Shown here piece after piece: positions 17,678-25,907 of a stretch of 64,000 nt of DNA. The notes beneath the pieces are model-generated. The model searched no databases, was not told where the DNA came from, and worked only from the letters and a program-made list of their open reading frames with translations. The position numbers and the translations under genes are program-made. Source of the stretch: JAJDTT01 sp965116695 (lineage in GTDB: Bacteria > Acidobacteriota > UBA6911 > RPQK01 > JAJDTT01); contig OZ220706.1 in assembly GCA_965116695.1 (NCBI GenBank), positions 2,976,001-3,040,000 on the forward strand, written 5' to 3'. Position 1 is the first letter of the stretch; each line of letters opens with the position of its first letter.

Positions 17678-18655
17678 ATGCCGATTCGGAACATCATCCA
17701 GGCAGTCAACGACGGTCTGCGCACCGAGATGCGGCGTGACCCCAGCGTCGTGGTTCTGGGTGAAGACGTGGGGCATTTCGGCGGCGTCTTCCGCGCCACC
17801 AAGAGCCTCCAGGAAGAGTTCGGGGATCACCGGGTGTTCGACACGCCGCTGGCCGAGTCGGGCATCATCGGGACCGCCATCGGCATGGCCATGTACGGTT
17901 TCCGGCCGGTCCCCGAGGTTCAATTCGCGGACTTCATCTATCCCGCCTTCGATCAGATCGTCAACGAGTTGGCCAAGATGCGGTACCGTTCCGGCGGCCA
18001 GTACACGTGTCCCATGGTGATCCGCACGCCCTACGGCGGAGGCATCCGGGGAGGCCACTACCACTCCCAGAGTCCGGAAGCCTATTTCGTCCATACTCCC
18101 GGGCTCAAGGTGGTGGTGCCGGCGACTCCCTACGATGCCAAGGGACTTCTGATTTCGGCGATCCGGGATGACAATCCGGTCATATTCCTGGAGCCTAAGC
18201 GAGTCTATCGGGCGGCCCGGGGCGAAGTTCCGGACGGCGACTACACCGTGGAGCTGGGCCGGGCCAATGTCGTTCGGGAGGGTCTGGACGTGACCGTCGC
18301 CGCCTACGGCGCCATGCTCCACAACTGCCTTGAGGCGGCGGAACAATCGGAGGAGGAAGAGGGGATCTCCTGCGAAGTGGTCGACCTGAGGACCTTGATG
18401 CCTTTCGACGTGGAGACTGTCTTGAGTTCCGTCCGGAAGACGGGACGTCTGGCCATTGTTCATGAAGCTCCCAGGACCTGCGGCTTCGGAGCGGAGCTGG
18501 CGGCGACGGTCGGGGAGAAGGCGCTCCTGCACCTGCAGGCCCCCGTGACCCGGATCACGGGTTTCGACACCCCTTTCCCTTACGCTCGCGAAGAAGACTA
18601 CATGCCCGGGATCGAGAGAATCCGAGACGGCTTGCGCGAGATCGTCGAATTCTGA
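17678..18655 (+). CDS. bkdA2: Branched-chain 2-oxoacid dehydrogenase E1 beta
   Basis: 325 aa, the usual length. The N-terminus carries VVVLGEDVGHFGGVFRAT and the TPP-contact region FDTPLAESGIIGTAIGMAM; the C-terminal transketolase domain contains VDLRTLMPFD. It forms the alpha2beta2 E1 heterotetramer with the product of the preceding gene, 21 bases upstream. The family is closest in pattern to BCKDH/acetoin-type E1 beta. No regulatory feature separates it from its neighbours, so it depends on the promoter at 16518. Confidence 0.92.
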   Translation: MPIRNIIQAVNDGLRTEMRRDPSVVVLGEDVGHFGGVFRATKSLQEEFGDHRVFDTPLAESGIIGTAIGMAMYGFRPVPEVQFADFIYPAFDQIVNELAKMRYRSGGQYTCPMVIRTPYGGGIRGGHYHSQSPEAYFVHTPGLKVVVPATPYDAKGLLISAIRDDNPVIFLEPKRVYRAARGEVPDGDYTVELGRANVVREGLDVTVAAYGAMLHNCLEAAEQSEEEEGISCEVVDLRTLMPFDVETVLSSVRKTGRLAIVHEAPRTCGFGAELAATVGEKALLHLQAPVTRITGFDTPFPYAREEDYMPGIERIRDGLREIVEF

Positions 18656-18665
18656 GTAGAGTCCT

Positions 18666-19832
18666 ATGCCGTACCAATTCAGGCTGCCCGACATCGGCGA
18701 AGGCATCGTGGAAGGCGAGGTCGTTCGCTGGCTGGTTCGAATCGGAGACGAGATCGAAGAAGATCAGCCCATGGTGGAGGTCATGACCGATAAGGCCACC
18801 GTCGAGATCCCGTCACCCGTCAAGGGCCGCGTCGTGGAGCAGGGAGGCAATGAAGGGGACGTCGTCCAGGTCGGATCCGTGCTGGTGGTGATCGAGACCG
18901 GCAAGGAGGAAGCCCAGTCTCAGCCGGCCCACACCGCGGCTCATACACCCGCTCACAGGCCACCGATCCGGCGGCGGCGAAAAACGGCGCGGATCCTGGC
19001 GACCCCGGCCATCCGGCGCCTGGCCACACAAATGAAGATCGACCTGGAAGGGGTCAAGGGCACCGGCCCGGGCGGACGGATCACGAGGGAGGACCTGACC
19101 CTGGCCCAGGCGCCTGCGCCGGTCTCCCCGGCCGCGGCCGGGCCCACGGAACGGATTCCCTACCGCGGCATCCGGCGCCGGATCGGCGACCATATGCTCC
19201 AGGCCTCCAACCAGGCTCCTCATTTCACTTATGTGGAAGAGGTGGACGTGACCGAGTTGGTCCGCATGCGCCAGAGGGCGCAAGGCAGCGGGGAATTCCA
19301 GGGAGTCCGCCTCACCTATCTCCCCTATATCCTGAAGGCTTTGGGCCACGAGCTGAAACGCCACCCCGATCTGAACGCCCGTCTGGACCTGGATGCGGGA
19401 GAGATCGAACTCCGGAAGTATTACAACATCGGCGTCGCCACCCAGACGGAAGAAGGGCTCATGGTTCCGGTGATCCGGAACGTGGACCGGAAGAGCCTGC
19501 CGGATCTGGCCCGGGAGATCGCCCAGGTTTCGCAACTGGCCCGTGAAGGCAACCTGAAGCTGGAGCACCTGCAGGGAAGCACCTTCACCGTGACCAGCCT
19601 GGGCGCCCTGGGAGGCATCGTCGCCACGCCCATCGTCAACTATCCCGAAGTGGCCATCCTGGGCGTCCACAAGATCGCACCGCGGCCGGTGGTGCGCTCG
19701 GGCCGGATCGTGATTCGGGAGATCATGCACCTGAGCCTGTCCCAGGACCACCGGGTCGTGGACGGCGCCGTCGGCGCCCGGTTTCTGCAAGACGTGATCG
19801 CCCGGCTGGAATCCCCCGGGACCGGCCTCTGA
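18666..19832 (+). CDS. bkdB: Dihydrolipoamide acyltransferase (E2)
   Basis: 388 aa. The lipoyl domain (1-80) has the attachment lysine K43 in MTDKATVE. A flexible His/Ala/Pro linker (about 82-105) follows, then an E3-binding domain with ATPAIRRLATQ and GTGPGGRITREDL (about 115-150). The catalytic inner-core domain ends with the active-site DHRVVDG motif. It transfers the branched acyl group from E1 to CoA. The single lipoyl domain is normal for branched-chain E2. Ten bases separate it from E1 beta. Confidence 0.92.
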   Translation: MPYQFRLPDIGEGIVEGEVVRWLVRIGDEIEEDQPMVEVMTDKATVEIPSPVKGRVVEQGGNEGDVVQVGSVLVVIETGKEEAQSQPAHTAAHTPAHRPPIRRRRKTARILATPAIRRLATQMKIDLEGVKGTGPGGRITREDLTLAQAPAPVSPAAAGPTERIPYRGIRRRIGDHMLQASNQAPHFTYVEEVDVTELVRMRQRAQGSGEFQGVRLTYLPYILKALGHELKRHPDLNARLDLDAGEIELRKYYNIGVATQTEEGLMVPVIRNVDRKSLPDLAREIAQVSQLAREGNLKLEHLQGSTFTVTSLGALGGIVATPIVNYPEVAILGVHKIAPRPVVRSGRIVIREIMHLSLSQDHRVVDGAVGARFLQDVIARLESPGTGL

Positions 19833-19852
19833 CCCGGAGCCGCCATCGCCCA

Positions 19853-21019
19853 ATGGACGAACTGACGAGACGTTCCCTGCTCCGATACGCATGCGGCGCG
19901 GCGGCCACGGGCGTGGTGGCCGGACCCGCCGGGGCCGAAGCGCAGGGCCTTGCCGGTGGATCGACGGGAGGGTCACTTTCGGCTCTGGCAACCGCTGCGG
20001 ATTCCTATCGCGTGCTTCCGGAAGAAGAGGGCAGCCGGCGTTACGGCATGGTGGACGACCTGTTCCGCCACATCCGGGACCGCTCCGACGTCAAACGGGA
20101 AATCCTCTACTGGCTCACCGACGGCCGGGATTCGTTCCTGGGAGCCACGAACCGATTCCAGTTCCTGGAACCCATCATCCGGCCCTTGTACCGGCAGGCG
20201 GGCATCCCCTTGGAGTTCGGCTACGGATTGGGGCTGCAGGAGAGCCTCTACCGCAACTACAGCGTTTCGTACGCCAACGCCAAGGGCATCTGGCAGATGC
20301 AGTGGGCGGGCCGGCGATACGGTTTGAGGGGAGGAGACTATTTCGATGTGGTCAAATCCACGCAGAAGCAGTTGGAGTACCTTCGCGATCTGGTGAAGGT
20401 CTTCTCCTGGAACCTGGAGCTGGTGCTGGTGGACTACAACTACGGGCCCGGTCACAAGTTTGCCCGTTACAGCTCCAACCCGAACGCGTTTCGCAGAATC
20501 GCCAGCCGGCTCCCCCGCCAGACCCGCCACTACGTCCCGCGGGTCCTGGCCGCCACGGCCATGGGCATGGCTCCCGAGCGATTCGGACTCGACATTCCCC
20601 GGCTGGATCCCCGAACGGTGACGATCCCGCTGGATCGCAGCCTGCATCACCTGGAGCTGGGGCTCCTGCTGGGCACCGACCACTGGAACCTGGGCAACCT
20701 GAATCCCAGGGACAGCATCCGGGTCTGGTTCAAGGAGGGGGAGGAGGTGACCATTCCCCGGATCTTCCAGGAAACCTGCCGGGAGCGCATCGATCAACAC
20801 CCGCTCCGCGAGGAATTCCACGGCTTCGTGGCCAACGCCTATCCGGCCCCGGGACAGGCCATCGAATACCGGGTCCAAAGCGGCGACTCCCTCTTCAGGA
20901 TCTCCAGGCGCTTCAAGGACTGCGGAGTGGAAGGGCCGAATCAGATCATGCTCTACAACGGCCTGAGCAGCACCGTGATCCGTCCCGGCCAGAAGCTGCT
21001 CATTCCCTGCGCCGATTGA
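19853..21019 (+). CDS. Tat-signal lytic transglycosylase with C-terminal LysM
   Basis: 388 aa. A twin-arginine-like signal (RRSLLRYA, then an Ala/Gly stretch) indicates export. The SLT-type domain has YGLGLQES with the likely catalytic Glu130 and AKGIWQMQWAGRRYGL, equivalent to the LWQF-type motif of MltD/Slt enzymes. A C-terminal LysM domain (about 340-388, YRVQSGDSLFRISRRF) binds peptidoglycan. It should cleave murein glycan strands to 1,6-anhydromuramyl products. It follows the E2 gene by 20 bases with GGAG upstream, and may be co-transcribed although unrelated in function. Confidence 0.85.
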   Translation: MDELTRRSLLRYACGAAATGVVAGPAGAEAQGLAGGSTGGSLSALATAADSYRVLPEEEGSRRYGMVDDLFRHIRDRSDVKREILYWLTDGRDSFLGATNRFQFLEPIIRPLYRQAGIPLEFGYGLGLQESLYRNYSVSYANAKGIWQMQWAGRRYGLRGGDYFDVVKSTQKQLEYLRDLVKVFSWNLELVLVDYNYGPGHKFARYSSNPNAFRRIASRLPRQTRHYVPRVLAATAMGMAPERFGLDIPRLDPRTVTIPLDRSLHHLELGLLLGTDHWNLGNLNPRDSIRVWFKEGEEVTIPRIFQETCRERIDQHPLREEFHGFVANAYPAPGQAIEYRVQSGDSLFRISRRFKDCGVEGPNQIMLYNGLSSTVIRPGQKLLIPCAD

Positions 21020-21029
21020 AGCGATAGGA

Positions 21030-23798
21030 TCACGGCCGCCGGCTCCAGTTCAACTCCACCTTCACTCGCGCCCCCTGGGGAGCGCCCGAACCCGGTTTCG
21101 CCAGCCGGAATCCGAATCCCGAAGTGGGAACCCGGGCGCTGCCGAAGGGGAGGTGCGGGTTCAGGTAACGTCCCGGATCGGAGTCGCTGAACTCGTGGAG
21201 GGCCGGAAAGTCGACGCCGTCGAAGGGGACCATCTGCCCCTTTTCCTCTCGATAGAGGACGATCCCATCCCGGAACGGCTCCAGCGCGAAAGGCGCGTCC
21301 GCCGAGTGAAAGAAGCGCAACAGCCGGTCGTAGAGACGATACGTCAAACGTTTTTTTCGTAGCCGAATGTCGACCAGGTTGGTGGTTCCGCGGTAAGGCG
21401 CCCGGTCCGGTCCCGGCAAGAACTCGTTGATGAGCGTGTATCCGTAGATCAGTTTCTGGTCCTGGAACCGGAGGCGTTCCAGGGGCGGTCCGGCCTCTCC
21501 CTGGCGGCAGGCCTCCCGGTCCCGCTCCGGCAGGTCGGGGGGGAAGTATTCGGGCCGGCGCTGGAAACAGAGGACGTCCAGGTAGTTCCGGCGGAGCCAC
21601 TCCTGGGCCTTCTCGTCGAACTCGTAGTAGCTCCGATCCTTCTCCCGCTTGAAATGCCGCTCCGGCACGGCCGGATACCGGTACTCCTGGGGAATGGAGT
21701 CCACCACCAACAGAAAACCCTGTCCGGGACCCTGCCGGGAGGGCTCGTTCTGGCTCCAGAGAAACGACCCGTTGGCGTACCAGAGGACCACGCCGGACCG
21801 GTAGCGGACGTCGAATGCCCGGAACTCGCCGCTCTCCGGATCGCGATAGAAGACCTGCGACTCGCGGCGCATGGTGCTGTCGTAGTTGAAGGCCGTCTCG
21901 AAGTCCTGCCACGGGTCCCGGTACTCCAGTACGTAGAAATGGGGGACCGGCAGCCGGTGGACGCCTCCCGACAGGCTGAATCCGTCCACCTCCCACCCGG
22001 TCAGGCCGGAACCTTCAAAATCCTCCGAGAAGCCCAGGGCGTCGAGCTTGACGTTGTCGATGAGGGCTCCCGCCTCCACCGCGGCCATGTCGGTGAAGTA
22101 GTGGAAGCGGATCTCCACCTTCTTGCCCCGGTAGGCCGACAGGTCGAAGCGGGCGCGAATCCATTGCCCGATCTCACACGGATCCTTCTCTCCCCCCACC
22201 CGGTCCTCGGCCAGCTGCTTGGGACGGGACGGATCGCACCCGGGCGCCGATTCCACCTTGCCGTCGGCGTCCAGGTCGCCGCTACGCCCCGTGAATCCGG
22301 GGAGGGTTCCGTCTCCGTCATGGCCCTTGCGGGAGGGCATGATGCTCTGCGAGTCCCTCGCCGAGTCCTTGTCCGTCGGCAGAAGGCGCCGGTAGTCCGA
22401 TCCGTCGGTGGAAGCCTCCACGTAGAGATAGTCGTAGTCGCCCTCGATCTCGAACCAGAGGTCGAACTCCAGGATGGGTTGCTCCCGCACCTCGGTCAGG
22501 TCGAACGTCCGGGAGAGGTATCGATTCATCTCGTTGCCCTGTCCCGTGTAGACGGCCTGGCGCTGTTGACGGGAGGTCAGAGGCCCCAGGTCCAACGACC
22601 GGACCTTGGGGGGCAGGATCACCATGACGGCGTCGCACAGCCCCGGGGGACGGCTCCCGCCAGGCGTGCCGGACCAGTCGTTCATGGTCTTGAGATGATG
22701 GGAACGGCTCTTGGCTCCCCCGAATTCCGGGGGACGGAGCACGCAGGGCTCCAGCCACCCCAGCATCATCCGGGACCACGCGCTCAGCTCCTGCGGATAC
22801 CTTCCCGCCGTGCTGCTCATGGCGTCCCAGGCCGCCGTGGAGTTGTTGGTCCGGCGGGCGTAGATGTCCGGCAGTCCCAGGGAGTGGCCGAATTCGTGGA
22901 TGAAGGTGGAGACGGAGGTGTACTCGGACTGCATGTTGTAGTCGTAGACCCAGAGTCCCTCGCGAACCCGAATCCCGCCCCGGTCGTTGGTGATGCCCTC
23001 CAACGTCGGACCCCGGCCCAGGTTCTTGCTCAGGGCGTATCGGTGGGGCCAAATCCGGTCGGCGCACTCCCGCTCCCGGGGGCTGATCCGGTCCACCAGG
23101 TCGGCGGGCGCGTTGGCGGTGAATTTCTCCGAGAGCTTATAGAGGCCCTGGCACGAGGACTGGCCCTTCCCGGCGTAGACCAGGACGAAGTGATCGATGT
23201 AGCCGTCCGGTTCTTCCGAGATTCCGTCGCCGTCGTAGTCGGTGGGGTCCCAGACGTCGAAGTCCCCCCAGGGGAAGTCGGGCCGGGCCGCAAAGGCGGC
23301 GCGGAAGGCGTCCTCCACCAGGCTTTCGGGCGAGTTGTCGTTCCGCCATTCCCCGTCCGAGAGGCGGGAAGGACGGCCGTAGTGGGAGAGCGGCTTGTCC
23401 ACGGTGACCAGGGAAAAGACCGTCCCGGTCACGAAGTACCTCCCGCGCGACTGGTGATGGTAGTAGTGGGTCAGGGTCTTGGTTCGAGGCTGCCGGAGAT
23501 TCTCCGAGAAGAGCAGCTCCTGCAGATAACGCCGGTTCTTCTCGTCGGCATCCGCTTCTCCCCGGAAGCGCTCGAAGCGGAGGTCGGAGAACTGGACCGG
23601 GATGATGAGCAGCCGGTGGGGGCGATCAGGACTGCTGCGCACGGGACGAACCGAATCGGATTGAATCTGGGGATGTCCCAGTTCATCGAACCGCAGATTG
23701 GCCAGGGACTCGACGATGGCGGCGGGGTCCTTGTCGGCTCCCAGCAACGGCGGGCCGGTGAGGACCATGATCAGCCCGAACAAAAGGATCAAGGGCAT
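21030..23798 (-). CDS. Secreted M6-family (immune inhibitor A-like) metalloprotease
   Basis: 922 aa. Signal peptide at residues 1-21. The zinc-binding site HEFGHSLGLPD is at about 301-311, in the M6 peptidase form, with a downstream aspartate after the third ligand. An N-terminal segment with QFSDLRFERF (about 70-85) is typical of M6 precursors. C-terminal regions include calcium-type acidic loops and a MAM/VEG-like immunoglobulin fold (LEFDLWFEIEGDYDYLYVE and RARFDLSAYRGKKVEIRF). It should degrade extracellular proteins. An in-frame TTG at 23810 exists, but the ATG at 23798 has GGGAG five bases upstream. Confidence 0.88.
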   Translation of the reverse strand: MPLILLFGLIMVLTGPPLLGADKDPAAIVESLANLRFDELGHPQIQSDSVRPVRSSPDRPHRLLIIPVQFSDLRFERFRGEADADEKNRRYLQELLFSENLRQPRTKTLTHYYHHQSRGRYFVTGTVFSLVTVDKPLSHYGRPSRLSDGEWRNDNSPESLVEDAFRAAFAARPDFPWGDFDVWDPTDYDGDGISEEPDGYIDHFVLVYAGKGQSSCQGLYKLSEKFTANAPADLVDRISPRERECADRIWPHRYALSKNLGRGPTLEGITNDRGGIRVREGLWVYDYNMQSEYTSVSTFIHEFGHSLGLPDIYARRTNNSTAAWDAMSSTAGRYPQELSAWSRMMLGWLEPCVLRPPEFGGAKSRSHHLKTMNDWSGTPGGSRPPGLCDAVMVILPPKVRSLDLGPLTSRQQRQAVYTGQGNEMNRYLSRTFDLTEVREQPILEFDLWFEIEGDYDYLYVEASTDGSDYRRLLPTDKDSARDSQSIMPSRKGHDGDGTLPGFTGRSGDLDADGKVESAPGCDPSRPKQLAEDRVGGEKDPCEIGQWIRARFDLSAYRGKKVEIRFHYFTDMAAVEAGALIDNVKLDALGFSEDFEGSGLTGWEVDGFSLSGGVHRLPVPHFYVLEYRDPWQDFETAFNYDSTMRRESQVFYRDPESGEFRAFDVRYRSGVVLWYANGSFLWSQNEPSRQGPGQGFLLVVDSIPQEYRYPAVPERHFKREKDRSYYEFDEKAQEWLRRNYLDVLCFQRRPEYFPPDLPERDREACRQGEAGPPLERLRFQDQKLIYGYTLINEFLPGPDRAPYRGTTNLVDIRLRKKRLTYRLYDRLLRFFHSADAPFALEPFRDGIVLYREEKGQMVPFDGVDFPALHEFSDSDPGRYLNPHLPFGSARVPTSGFGFRLAKPGSGAPQGARVKVELNWSRRP

Positions 23799-23835
23799 GA
23801 CGTCTCCCAAACGGTGTCGGTCGGTTGAAAGGGGG

Positions 23836-23856
23836 AGTTTAGCAGTCCGGGTGAAA
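23836..23856 (-). promoter_or_regulatory. Repeated promoter block, copy C
   Basis: On the minus strand TTTCACC, CGGACTG, one base, TAAACT. It lacks one base in the first half. It should drive the M6 protease gene, with a start point near 23829 and a leader of about 31 bases. It is back-to-back with copy D, 41 bases away. Confidence 0.6.
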
Positions 23857-23897
23857 TGCCGTCACGGCGTACGAATACGGCCGGCGCGGCGTGCGAC

Positions 23898-23919
23898 TTT
23901 CACTGCGGACTGTTAATCT
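23898..23919 (+). promoter_or_regulatory. Repeated promoter block, copy D
   Basis: TTTCACTG, CGGACTG, one base, TAATCT (-10 at 23914-23919). It should drive the 633-residue secreted protein gene that begins at 23969 after a GGAGGAGG ribosome site. Confidence 0.6.
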
Positions 23920-23968
23920 CGGCGGAAATCGCAGTGCCGTAAACCGAATCCGGGAGGAGGATCCTGCC

Positions 23969-25870
23969 ATGAAGAAGGTTCGTATCCTATGTTGCCTGCT
24001 TTGGATCTCCTGGCATGGCCAGGGAGAGGCCGGGACCCGCATCGAGATCTCGACTCCCATGCCGCCGCCGACCTGGGCTTTGCTGGAACGGCAGCTTCTG
24101 GACGCCAACGCCGCGGCCGTCGAGGAGTTCTACACCACCTACCACGACGAGCGGGGTTACCTGCTGCACACACCGCGCTGGGGCACTCTGGACGGCACCG
24201 ACGATGCCATCGAGTGCTACGCCAACTGGACGCTTCTGCACATGCTGGGCGCCTCCGACCTGGTGCTGAACCGTTACAAGCAGGGTCTTGAGGGGCACCT
24301 CCTCCAATACAAGGAGCTGAAAACCGTCAAGACGACGATTGCCGCCGAGGGAGCCTACTACAAGGAATTCCTGCCCATGTCCGACTGGCACCACACGGGC
24401 GAGGGCATGCAGGGCTTCATGAACCAGGGCTTGTCCGACCCCAACGACCGTTCCTTCCAGGCGCGGATGCGCCGGTTCGCCGGAATGTACATGGGCGAGG
24501 ATCCGGACGCGCCCAACTACGATCCTGAACACAGGATCATTCGCAGCATCTGGAACGGCAGCCGGGGACCCATGATCCGGCGGGCGACCCGCTACGACTG
24601 GGTGGGCGACCCCTTCAAGGGGCGCTACCACATCCTGCACAGCGCGGGCGGACGCGAGCAGATGCTGGACGCCGAAGAGTCCTACCCCGAAATGCTGGCC
24701 CACTGCGCCGAGTACCTGCACAGCGCCGGCGACCACCCCTTGAATCTGATCGCGACTCAACTGCACCTGAACGCCTACGCCATCGCCCACGAAGACAAGT
24801 ACAAGAAATGGCTGGTGGAATACGTGGACGCGTGGAAGGAGCGGACGGAGAAGAACGGGGGCAACATCCCCTCCAACATCGGCCTGGACGGGAGCATCGG
24901 AGGCGAGACCGGAGGCCAATGGTTCGGCGGAACCTACGGCTGGGACTTCTCGCCCTGGTCTCCCGAGCACAAAATGGTGGCGCATCGGAACATGTTCGCC
25001 AAGGGCATGTGGCCGGGGTTCGGAAACGCCCTGATGATCACGGGGGACCAGAAGTACGTGGACGTCCTGCGCCGCCAGATGGACAACATCTACAGCCAGA
25101 AGAAGATGGTGGACGGCGAGATCCAGGTTCCCAACAACTACGGGGTCAAGGGACCCAAGACCCAGCCGCCCATCTTCACGACCATCGACGGCAAGCTCTA
25201 TTGGGAGGAGCGGGAAACCAGCGAACCGGGTTGGTACAACTGGAGCTCGCACCGTTTCCTGAACGAGCTCATCGACATCTACCTCTGGTCCATGAACCGC
25301 GACGATCTGGAACACATCCCCATGACCGGCTGGATCGCCTTCCTGGAGGGCAAGGACCCGGACTATCCCGAAAAAGCGCTGCGCCGGGAGCTGTCCTTCA
25401 TCCGGGAAAAGATTCAGGGCATTCGCAGCGATCTCACCACACCCGACACCCGGTTGGCCGACTGGCCGCTGGGATTCAATCCGGCCGCTCCCTACGAGTT
25501 GACCCGGCTCATGCTGGGCGGCCACCTGTACGGCAAGATCTACGTTCCCCACACCCGGGTCCGTTATTTTGATCCGGAGCGAAGACGGGCCGGGATCCCG
25601 CCGGACGTGGGCTCCCTGGTGACGGAACTGAAGCCGGACAGCGTTCGCCTGGTGCTGGTCAACCTGAATCCCGTCCACGGACGCAAGTTGATCCTACAGA
25701 CCGGGGCCTACGGAGAGCACGAGTGTCTGGGAGTCCGGATCGGAGACCAGGAATGGAGGGTGGGAGGCCGGTATTTTCACGTCAGCCTGGCGCCGGGAGC
25801 GGGGGCGGAGCTGACCATCCGCATGAAGCGCTACGCCAATCCGCCGACTCTGAGTTTTCCCTGGCATTGA
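23969..25870 (+). CDS. Large secreted protein, unknown family, glycan-enzyme-like
   Basis: 633 aa. Signal peptide at about 1-21. The central part is rich in Trp, Tyr and helical pairs such as AIECYANWTLLHMLGASD, EYLHSAGDHPLNLIATQLHLNA and NMFAKGMWPGFGNALMITGD, which resembles alpha/alpha-toroid carbohydrate-active enzymes. The C-terminal 100 residues look like a beta-sandwich (VRLVLVNLNPVHGRKLILQTG). I do not recognise the family and assign no catalytic residues. The divergent M6 protease gene and its twin promoter block suggest coordinated expression of secreted scavenging proteins. Confidence 0.8.
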   Translation: MKKVRILCCLLWISWHGQGEAGTRIEISTPMPPPTWALLERQLLDANAAAVEEFYTTYHDERGYLLHTPRWGTLDGTDDAIECYANWTLLHMLGASDLVLNRYKQGLEGHLLQYKELKTVKTTIAAEGAYYKEFLPMSDWHHTGEGMQGFMNQGLSDPNDRSFQARMRRFAGMYMGEDPDAPNYDPEHRIIRSIWNGSRGPMIRRATRYDWVGDPFKGRYHILHSAGGREQMLDAEESYPEMLAHCAEYLHSAGDHPLNLIATQLHLNAYAIAHEDKYKKWLVEYVDAWKERTEKNGGNIPSNIGLDGSIGGETGGQWFGGTYGWDFSPWSPEHKMVAHRNMFAKGMWPGFGNALMITGDQKYVDVLRRQMDNIYSQKKMVDGEIQVPNNYGVKGPKTQPPIFTTIDGKLYWEERETSEPGWYNWSSHRFLNELIDIYLWSMNRDDLEHIPMTGWIAFLEGKDPDYPEKALRRELSFIREKIQGIRSDLTTPDTRLADWPLGFNPAAPYELTRLMLGGHLYGKIYVPHTRVRYFDPERRRAGIPPDVGSLVTELKPDSVRLVLVNLNPVHGRKLILQTGAYGEHECLGVRIGDQEWRVGGRYFHVSLAPGAGAELTIRMKRYANPPTLSFPWH

Positions 25871-25907
25871 AGCCAACGGTCCGTTTCCGCGGAACCCGCT
25901 CCACCGC

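Noticed and set aside
21654..23828. 724-codon open frame antisense to the M6 protease gene
   Set aside because: No recognisable domain or ribosome site, while the sense frame has the HEFGH zinc motif and a signal peptide.
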